Shown here: positions 12,301 through 23,207 of the stretch, in pieces
Layout of the letters: each line of letters starts with the position of its first letter
Numbering within the stretch: the stretch's first letter is position 1
Origin: Lutjanus erythropterus
Taxonomy: Eukaryota > Chordata > Actinopteri > Lutjaniformes > Lutjanidae
NCBI GenBank assembly: GCA_020091685.1
Contig: CM034600.1
Coordinates: forward strand, 40,253,820-40,317,819
DNA length: 64,000 nucleotides
Reading direction: 5' to 3'
The notes under the pieces: model-generated
Databases searched by the model: none
Told to the model about the DNA's origin: nothing
Seen by the model: the letters and a program-made list of their open reading frames with translations, nothing else
Made by a program: the position numbers and the translations under genes

Positions 12301-15300
12301 TAATTAACCGTGCCACAAAACTAGGGGTGTAACGATGCGTCGATCTGAACCTGAATATCATCGGCTTTAAAATACACCTTTATTTTGAAATTCCCATGGC
12401 ACGTCTGTGTCACAAATGTCTGGAAGAGTTCAGTCATAAAACTGTTGAATCATAATTTACTTGTTTTTTGTGTTTCACCTCATATCGATCACAGACTCCT
12501 CAATTAAAGTGAATCAAAATCGTATCATGGCAGACTAATGATATCAGTTTTGAGTTTTTTCACAGTGATACGTTATTATACCAATATATCAATTCTTAAG
12601 ACAATGATTCGATATTAGTTGATATCACAAAGACCTTTTTCATCCGAATTAGCTCTGGTTCTTGAACCGGTTCCGTCTGAGATTCTTGGAACCTTGGTGC
12701 TTTCTAGGGAACCAGTCCATGTTTCCACCAGTTTTGAGCAGAACCATCAACAACAGACCGCGCTACGACACACAAGGAAAACCTGCTACTTTTTTGGTTC
12801 CAGCCGGGAACCAACTCTTTGGGTTCCAAACTTATTTGTTTTTGCTGCAGATGCTCAGAACACTGCAAACAAATCTTATAATCTTCCAGAGTGACACATA
12901 CTGACACTAACATTTTGGTCACAAGACAGAAACCTGAAACATGTCGGAGAGTCCTTGAACACACCATCAGTCTCTGCTCTCAGCTGCATTAAAACAATAA
13001 CATCAATAAATAATCATCTCAGTCAACATTTAGTTGTATTTTATTTCTCTGCAGCAGCTCTGGAGATGTTCTTTATTCTTTTCAGACTCAAACAACAGTA
13101 AATTCATCTCCTAAAAAGTCTCAGCCTGATTTCCTCTGAGCTCCACAGTGGTTAAAAAACTATTAAAAACACGTCAGTGAGACAAACTGTTGCACTGGCT
13201 GACGTGTTCCTTCATTATGAAAGTAGTTTATATTGATTCAGTCTCACACACACAGTCCTCCTGCTGCACCACATTAATCCGCCACAGAAACTAGTCCCAA
13301 ACAAATTCACTACTTCCTCCTGTTTATTTGTGATACAAACTATGGCAGCCGTGAAAAATGACCGAAAACTACAGTATATGTGTCAGGAGTGTTTTAAAGA
13401 TTTTCAACCAATGAGCATTGAGTGGAGAGCCTCAGACAGGAAGTCAGGCAGTACTGAGACACATGAGATTTGCCAATTACAAGAAAAATATAGAGAAACA
13501 CCAGACTGAACCTTTAACTTGACGTGAGCCAGATTTCACTTAAAGCCAAACGACTAGAAAAGCTGTGTGTATGATTTAGTTGTTCATTATTTGTATGAAT
13601 GATTTAAATGAAGCTGAAAATAATCTGACGAACTGAAGCAAAAGAAAGAAGAAAAGTTGTTTGTGCTGGTTTACAGTTTGTGTTCAGATGAAAGCTTGAA
13701 GAGAATAAAGGCAGAAACGAGACGTTATGGAGGAGAACTGCTGGTTCTTTCCATGTGAAATTTAAATGGTTCACTGGTCCATGAGTCGACTATCAGCTGT
13801 GAAGCACTTCATGTTTACTGATTAAATAAATAGAATTATTTACAGTAAACATTATTTTAATGCAAATACAGACTTTTTCTCATTCTATCATTTAGTTTGA
13901 GTAAAATAAGCTGAACATTTTAGAAGGGCTGTACCAAATGTACCTTCTTTTTTTACATTTGAAGCTTGTACTCAGGTTTTTGAATGAAGCTGACATCATA
14001 TTTTATTTCTTCATCACCCCCCAAAAAAAATCTCAATCTGAAAAATGAATCATCAGATTACGTGAGTTCATCTTTTTTTATTAAATGAACTTTCTTTAAT
14101 CAACAGAACTCATCAGTTTCAGCAGAGAAAACTGCTTTCTGACTGCAGTGAAAATGTTTTTAAAAAGCTGAAGACCAACAAATATGGACTGAAGCAGTTG
14201 GATAAAAAAAATGGTGTGAATTTTGGAAATGATTAAATCTATCTTTGTTCAATAAATTTAGAGCTGCAACAATTAGCTGAATAATCAATTATTAAATTAA
14301 TCATCAGCTGATTTTTAAAGAAGTAGTAGTCAAAATTCCCTGATTCCAGCTCATTTAATATGAATGTTTTCTGTTTTTTTTAACTCCTCTGTGATACTAA
14401 ACTGACTTTCTTTTGGTTGTGGCCCAAACAGAACATTTGAAAATCTCATCTCGAGCTCTGAGAAACACTGATCGACATTTTCCATCATTTTATAGTCAAA
14501 CTAATAACCGATTAATCAAGAAAATAATCGACAAGTTAATCGATGATGAAAATATTTGTTAGTTGCAGCCCTAATAAATTTTGACCTTTACACCCGACAA
14601 CACTCTGGAGTTGTTGGAAATGTTTGGATCACAAGAGTCAGAATCAATCCTACGCAGCCATCACTGAATCTCAATCTATAAATAATGTAATATCAATGAT
14701 CAATACCCTGCACTCTGGTCCAATGAGAGTGTTGTCTTGTCAGCAGGTCGAGTCTGCAGAGAGGCTCATCTCAGGACGATGCCAGAGTTTCATTTGAAAT
14801 TACCTTGTCTCACATTACTCTGTCCTTTTTGTATATAATAAGAACATTTCATTTTTAAATAAATTCTTTAAAAAAAAGTATAATACCAATGGCAGAAATA
14901 CCAGGTTTGAACAGGATGAACAGAAAAAGCTGGGCAGAATTCAAGCGTCAGTGTTATGAACGAAGCTTCAAACTCTTCGGTACAGCCCTGCATTCTATGT
15001 TTTTTTTTGTTTATCAGACCAGAGAGTTATGAAATTTCATGAGAGGAAAGGAGTTTTTGTTTTAAAAGGAAATTCTGTCTAATAAGTAAGAAAAAGAAAG
15101 TATAAACTCACCGTGTAGTTGTTTCCCTGTGTGTTCCAGCTGAGCCTCCGTCTGCAAACAAGGAGACAAAATACAGAAAAACATTAACATACAGAAACAC
15201 GTTTATATAAATGATCAAATATAGATTCAAGCGTTTGTTGACCTGTGTGTTAATCACACATTTTATTTTCCATTATGGCTTTTAGTCAAGATAATATGTT

Positions 15301-17985
15301 ACTAACCACCAATTTTCAAGTGAAAATTTGAGAGACATGGCAGAAATGTGAATTTGGGCGATTTGAGGAGCAGTTTCAAGTTTCAACCTCAGACATTGTG
15401 AATAAAACATAATTAACACATTTTTCTGCAACAGTCCTGCAGCTCAGTGTGTTGAAACTGTAAAGAAACACAAAAACATTCCTTTAAGAAACGCTCTCTG
15501 TCAATCACCTGTTCCAGTCTGTCATTGGCTCCCTCTGCGCCTGGCTCCTCCCCTCCCCCTGTGACATCAGAGACTCCGTTGACGCTGGATGGCCCGTCGG
15601 TCTCCGTGGTAGCGCTCTGGTTGCCCTGGGCGACCGCCTGTCTCTGGAGCTCTTTGTCATACTGCTCCTGGAGAGCTGCAGGAGAATCAGAATCAAGTTT
15701 CATCGTTCAAAACTTGAAAGAAAAAAAAAAAAAGAGATTTATCCAAAGACAGAATTAAATGTAGTGCAGAGTGAGTCCACTGAGGCCGGACTTCATCAGT
15801 GCTTCTTGTTTTCCTTGTTGGTTTTGTTTTGCAGTTCTTACAGCGATGTCAATATAAATTTTACCCAAAATCACGAGACAGAAAAGTGCAACCAACAGTT
15901 TTTAAGACCTGTCAAAACCATATTTAAGACATTTTAAGGCCTAAAATTCAGATTATTGTATTTTAGACTTTTTAAGTCCCTGCAGACACCCTGTTTTATT
16001 TATGTCTGTATTTTGTGTCTTTTTTGCATTTTATTTTAGAGAACTTTGAGACACTTGAGACACTTAAAGAGATCAACTTCTCTTTACTTAACTTTTTAAA
16101 CAAAACAAATCATGTAAACTGTCAACAGAACACAGAACAATTTATAGTGTACAGTTATTATTATGCCAACTTGAATCGATGCATATAACCAACGCCCTCA
16201 CAAACAACAAACATATTTTACACGTCTTTGCTCGCAGCGGCTGAATCCAGATAGAAAAGATGAAACACGTCAGAGCTGTGAAAAGATGAATCTTCCTCCT
16301 GACAGAGTCAACGTCACGTCTGACAGGTGGGTTTACCTGCCAGCAACAACACACCTTTCATTTTCTTCTGCAGGGTGGAGTTTTCAGCCTGGAGGCGGAG
16401 GAGTTCTCCATCCACAGGAGAGGAGGCGGGGTTGAGTGGGGGGTTGGATGCAGAGGCGCCTCCTCCTTCCTTCAGGCCCTGGTTCTCCTGTTCCAGCTGT
16501 TCGATCTGTGTGCACAGCTGGAAGAAAAACAAAAACAATCATATATCAACATAAATACATGTGGGAGGCCGTTCATACATCTTCAGTCTGATCCGACAGA
16601 TTTGACACTGAGATTTGCTGTCATAAATACAGCGTTTCACACACAGAAACGTGACCACAGGCAGATTCTTACACTTCAAGTCTATGTTCCTCCATTTTAA
16701 ATGTGTAACTACAGTGATTGAGTGTTGGGTTGCCAAAACACAGGCGGCCTACACTCAGTTCTGTTCCTGAATGCATCATGACGTAGCACTGAAGCTGCTG
16801 CTGCTGCTTCTCTGTTAACGTGCTGCTACACCTCCTGTGTTAGTTACATAAATAAAATCATATATTTTAAATGTAAAACTAGTAAAATAAATCAAAGTGA
16901 GATTTACTTTGGAGAGTTCAGTCATCAGCGTGCTGTTCTGTAGTCTGAAGTCTTCCTCCTGACTGTGGAGTTTCCCCTGAAGCATCTCATTCTCACTCAG
17001 CAACGCGTCCACCTCCTACAACAACAATACAAGCTTAAAATTAATGTTTACAGCTCAATTTACATATAAACTCACCATATAAATAAAACAATGTTCAGAT
17101 ACTTAAACTCAAAAAACCCAGATTTAAAATGTAGGTAATATAAATTACAGTAAAAGAAGATAATAATGAGACGTGTAGGAAGTGTGTGAGACACAAGCTG
17201 ACCAGCAGAGGGTACTGTGGTAACCATAACAACCAAACAAGGTAAACTCACCTGAGCTTTCTTGCTCTTATTGAGAGCCTGAAAAGGAAAATCAAACTGA
17301 TCAATATGAGATAAATTAAATCTGAAATCTGTGACTCAATCAGAATAATCAAAGAAAAACTGTTCAAACTTTTGTAACTGAAGTCAAGATAAGTGTGTTT
17401 ATTATTAGAATATAAAACATTCAGGCAAAACAAGTTTGTTTGTGTAAGACAGAAGTACAGAAAATATGAATAATTCCTAATAATCAAGTATTGATTACCT
17501 TCTGTGCTTTGACAAAATCTCTTTCCAAAACCACATTCTTCTGACGGACAGTGTTCAGCTCTGAAACACATCATCATCATCATCATTTTAACAGTCACAG
17601 TTTAATGAGGTCAGACATATTTTATTTTACATATACTGCAGGTTTGGATTTATATATTGCTGTTACATATATTGTAAATAAGGCACACACACACCTTTAC
17701 ACACTTCTTATTGTATATATTTGTTATTACTGTTATATCTTTATATACTGTAGAAGAATGTATATATTTTTACATACTTTTATTAATTCTTTATGCTCAT
17801 ATATAGTTTCTGGTCTTGAATGGGATCATCTGTAACAGCTTATAAAATACAAAATACATGATTCTTCTCTGTGTTTTAAAGGTTTAGTTCACATCCACCA
17901 AAGTCACCAAAGTCTGTCAGTTGTGTTATTTCCAAAGTCTGGGTCGAGACCCACAGGTGGGTCACAGGAGATTTTATCTGGGTCC

Positions 17986-18016
<31 letters not shown>

Positions 18017-20645
18017 GACTATGGACAGAATATGGACAGATTTTCACTGACAGGATCTTAAAAATTTAAGATTTATATCTGGAGTTTATAAAGTATTTAA
18101 AATGTGTATATTGTTTTACTGATGAGAGGAAATTAAAACAATGAGATGGTCTGTTAACTCAGCCTGAAGTGAATTTATTTGTCATTTCTAAACTTTTAAC
18201 ACGTGTATTGATTTTCAATAATGTGTCAATATAATAGAACGTGACGCAGAAAAAGGCAGTAAAAATGATCAGGAACGTGCAATCATTCACAAAGGAACTC
18301 TTCCTAGAATTTATTGATAAGGCCTGTTGTGAATTGGGTCATGATGGTTTGTCATTTTTGTGGGTGTCTGGATAAGAAAGATAAAGAGGTGAGAAGATTC
18401 TAAATATAGTGTACACTTAAACTGATTCAAATAATCTGAACTATGCCTACTTTTAATCAAAAATCAAAGTACTCAGTGCTCGTGCATTTTTATCAGCTGT
18501 TGCATGAATCTTGACTGAACACCTTTTTGTTAATACTGAGACAAAATAAGTACAAATACTAACAGACATTAAATCACTTTAGAGGAAAAGTATAACTGAT
18601 AAAACAGTCTGTTTAATCTCTACATTTTTTATCTGATCTGCCTTTAATATTTCAATGTGATCATTATGAGACAATAACTGATAACTATACCAATAAAAAG
18701 CCTTATCAGTCGTCACTCTGCTGCAGCAGGATGTTATTGCAACAGCAGCTTCGGCCAAATCTTTACAGCCTTTTACAATCACTCAGTTTCACAATGAAGT
18801 TTCAACATACAGAGGTCTTCTTACAAACTGACTAAACGCTGACATGAACACACGTTTCAGTGTTTTGTACTGAACATTTAGATCACTGAATCAGTGCAAC
18901 ATGTGGTTTCACCATGACTACGTAACGTAACAGTCACACACACGTCTCTTAAAAATGTTCAGAATTACTTCAACCAATGGAACGAGACTTTAAAGTTTGC
19001 ATTTTGTTGTAATTCATTTCATGTGTTTGGTACAAGTTCAGTCTGGTCAAGAAACTTCACCAATTCTGTTATCAGCTCTGATAAACTGCAGTTTTACATT
19101 TAAGAAAACTGATAAACTGAGCAGGGTTAAACATTAATGTTTTTTTCACTTTCCCCACTTGCCTTTTTTTGTTTTTAAATTTTTGTTTTATTAGTGGTTA
19201 TTAAAAAAGAAAGAAAGAAAGACTAAAGTTAATGATAAAGTTTAATCTCAGGCTGCAATGTCTATAAAATGTCAGAAAATAGCAACAAATGTCCATCACA
19301 GTTTTTTTAAACTCCAAGGTGATGTCTTTAAAAGTCATGTTTTGTCAGTCTACAATTCAACAATATTCAGTTTAACTTGATAATAAACAGAGAAAAACAG
19401 AGTGAGGTCCAAACTCAGGGGTACAGGGGCCCCTGCTGACTTCACACTTTTTACTTTTGATAGTTTACTTAAATGTTGCTATAAAACTTACATACTTTTA
19501 CCTTATACCTTACCTTACCTTTACCTATAAAGTAATAACGCAGGACTTTTGCTTCTAACAGAGCCTATTTTCACTGCAGGGTTTATATTAGTACTTTTGT
19601 GTAAATAATGGACCTGAATGTTTCTTCCACCTCATCAATATTTTTATCTAAATATGACAGTCGATATTGATATTTATCAATATTGTGATAGTCTCACATA
19701 GTGCTGCAGAAAGGTCTAACTCCACCCATACACATTCTGCTATTGAGGGAAAAAGAAAAAAAACACCCTGCCTTCTTTGCATTCCTTTAAACCAGTTACA
19801 AACATCCTGGGCGGAGCTAAGCCCAGGACGCAGCAACAGTGTTGATGCATCCTGGGCGGAGCTAAGCCCAGGACGCAGCAACAGTGTTGATGCATCCTGG
19901 GCGGAGCTAAGTCCAGGACGCAGCAACAGTGTTGATGCATCCTGGGCGGAGCTAAGTCCAGGATGCAGCAACAGTGTTGATAGTGTCGAGGGAAAACTTG
20001 TTTTGGTTGAACATTTTCACATCGGGAGGCGAGCTCTGGTTTTAAAATGGCTACATCACTGCAAAAGAAAAGCTAACAGCTGTTAGCTTGTTCATGTTTG
20101 TGTCATTAGGGTCCCAGGCCTTAATTTGTCATTTTAACCGTTTGTCGTTTCCCAGGCAGACACTGCGATGCCACTTGGAGGAAGCGACCAGTGGCAGGAC
20201 TTCTACTCACAGTGTGCGTCCAGTGAGACACACTAACATCGTGACCATATTTTGGGAACGATCATTGGTGCTAAAACAAATGAACACAATGAAATTTTGT
20301 CATCATCATTAGTAAAGACAAAAACAGAACAGATAGAACAGCCTGGTAAGTTCAGAAAATGACATCATGTTACTGTGATGTACACCATCATATCAATACA
20401 ATATCAATATATTATATCAGCCAAGCCTCCTCCTTTGAGTGAGTCTTTCCTGGTATGTGAGTGGGAAAAAAATGTCTAAACATTAATGTGGTGCTAAAGA
20501 GATGATAATCAGAGCGGACTGCACCTTTAACTCAAACATCGTCATGTAAAGAACAGAGGAGAGTTTTACCAGCCGTGTTCTTCCTGAGATCATCAGACAG
20601 CTGGTAGTTCTGAGTCCGCAGCTCCAACAGCTGAGCCTGCACGCG

Positions 20646-20685
<40 letters not shown>

Positions 20686-23142
20686 ATCACCTGATATCAT
20701 TATACCTCATGTTTAATTAGGTGCTTTCATTCTGCTTATAAATGTTTTGTAATGACGAGCTGCAGTAACTTCATTTACGCGTCACCTCTTAACAGCAGAA
20801 CATCACAAAAGAAAAAAGGCAACCAGCATAAATACAGATAATACAAATAAAATTGAGTAAGAGTAAGAAAGAGTAAACAGACAATTACAACAATCTTTAT
20901 CTCCAAAATTTAGGAGCCACAACCTCAAAGTCTCCTTTAGTTTTAATCCTGGATTCAAGGAGGAAACAACAAACCCTGAGCAGAGACCGGCTGGTGATTC
21001 AGGGCTGCAGTAGATCTGTACTGCAGAAAGCTGTCTGACCCTGCAGAGCTCTGAAAGTGAGCACAAGAACCTGGAACTGGACTCTGAGTCTGATGAGGAG
21101 CCAGTGAAGAGGAACCTAATTCAGTGTCACTCTGAAGTGAGATTAATGTATTAGTCAGGTATGTTGAGTCTAAAGTTTTCTGTCTCACAAAGGTGTCTCT
21201 CTTTTAACCTGACCAGATCGCCAAGGCAACTGATGCTGAACTCATATCCTGGCCTGCAGCAGGTTATGTTCAGAGTTTCAGATTAAATCAGCCATCACTC
21301 TTTCCCCAATTCTTTTCCTAGTGATGTTTTTTATGAGCAATATAGATTCTCTGATGAGGAAATAAATTAATAAACAAAGTTGCTGAGCTGAATGTTCACA
21401 ACACAGCCAAATAAAATATTACAGCAGCACAACCTGTGTGCATCGTGTTGCCATGGGAACCTCAGTTTGGTGATGCAGAGAGTCATTTTTTTCCCCATTT
21501 GCGTCGGGTCATATTAAGATTTTAATTGTTATGATGAAGCAGCTTACAGACACTTTGAATTATGTTTTTATGTGTGATCCTGATTGGCTGTCAGTCTGTC
21601 TTGCACTGCTGGTATTGCAGCTCAGCTCATGGACAATCACTAACATCGATTTTACTTTGATCTGGCCAAAAACTGAATTGATTTCAATGTATCCTTCGTT
21701 ATGGGACAGTGTCAGACTGACAGAAGCATTAAGAGCTCATTGAGTCCATTAGAAATGTTCTGCCAGTGTTGTTCTCTCATCTTACTTGCAGCACCAGTGT
21801 TGAATTTTGTTATAATATAGTATTAGATTCTTCATAACTCTCCATTGTAACTACTTGTTCATGTTGACTGAAGTGGTCGGCCTGCGATCGCTTCAGTTTA
21901 TGCAAAAGAGTCAAATGACGCAGCAAACGTCCCTTTTTTTATTTGAGCGCACACAGTCTGGTGAAGAAAGCCTGAGTTAACAAAGCAAGTTGATAAGCAT
22001 CATCATGAAACCTGTTATCTCTGACTGGAGTTTTAGGCTTTATCAAGCAGCTCATGCAAAGAAAACCTGCCTGTTTTACAGTCCTCAGCACTGCAGAATC
22101 TCCCAAATGACTGAGGTGAAAGGTGATCAGTATTCAAAGAACACAGATCTACAATGAAGACTTATGATAAAACCATGGTGTAAATTATGTCTTTCAAGTC
22201 ACCTTGGCATGTCGGGGCTTTAGAGGACTTGGATTACACCAGACAAGCAGTATGGCAGTGTTTTATGTGTTTTTTTTTGTCCAGTTGTTTTTTTTTTATG
22301 TTTGAAAACTGGTCACCTTTCACTTCCACTGTTTAGGAGATTCTGCAACACAGTTTTCCTGTGCGCAGCAGCGTTTTGTGGATTAAAAAGCTAAACTTGA
22401 CCTTCAATCAGTATGAGAGGGAGTAGATAATGACGGACTTCTCAATGTAGGATGAACTATACCTTTAAATAAAAATTGTATATTTATTATGGCTGGGTAT
22501 AGATTCAGATTTCAGATTTCCCAAATCAATTCAATTTGATTCATGAAGACCCAATTCAATTAAATATCAGTTTGACTGGGGATATTTCAGTTACAATAAA
22601 AGTTTTGCTTAGATATGAAAGAGAGAACTAATGCTGTAAATTGTACAAAGAACCCTCTAACCTGGTGCATTATTAAAAAATGGTCATATTTTCATTAAGA
22701 ATTGACCAACATGACCCACACACTAAATTTAGCGAAATCTCGGCCACGAGATCTTGAGCTACGAGATCATACAGGAGAAAAGACCAGGCAATGGAAAATC
22801 AATTCGAAACCATTGAGCTTTTTTTTTTTTAACCCAGACCTATTATTTATAGGTTATTATGTCATGGTTTTACCGGTCTGGATCACATGAGATCAAATCG
22901 GGCTGTATGTGGCCCTAAACGAGTTTGACACCCGCGGATTTTAGTGTAATGTTAGCTGGACGTACCTAATAAACTGTCAACTGAGACTCCAACCTCCTGT
23001 ATGTAAACAGCATCACTGTGAGCAATTAGCAATTAGCATGCTAACAGGTGTCAGTCCGTCTGCTTCATGTTTACACACTGACAGACTTACTGTGTACATG
23101 TACTCTGTTATTTATTACGATATAATAGTGTACACTGAGCTC

Positions 23143-23207
<65 letters not shown>

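Larger units (their letters stand above)
9647..15111. other. gripap1 intron 8 (5.5 kb), no gene seen
   Basis: AT-rich, with two recognised repeat copies (12635-12850 and 14261-14572). Short ORFs on both strands lack family features and splice context. Confidence 0.7.

Noticed and set aside
16327..16554. Plus-strand frame opposite gripap1 exon 6
   Set aside because: Antisense shadow of a confirmed coding exon.
19803..19982. CRISPR-like array
   Set aside because: Units are contiguous with no unique spacers, and the genome is a vertebrate.
19667..20086. 139-residue frame with four 15-residue repeats
   Set aside because: The minisatellite unit is 45 bases, so any frame repeats. No splice sites or start support, and it lies in a gripap1 intron.
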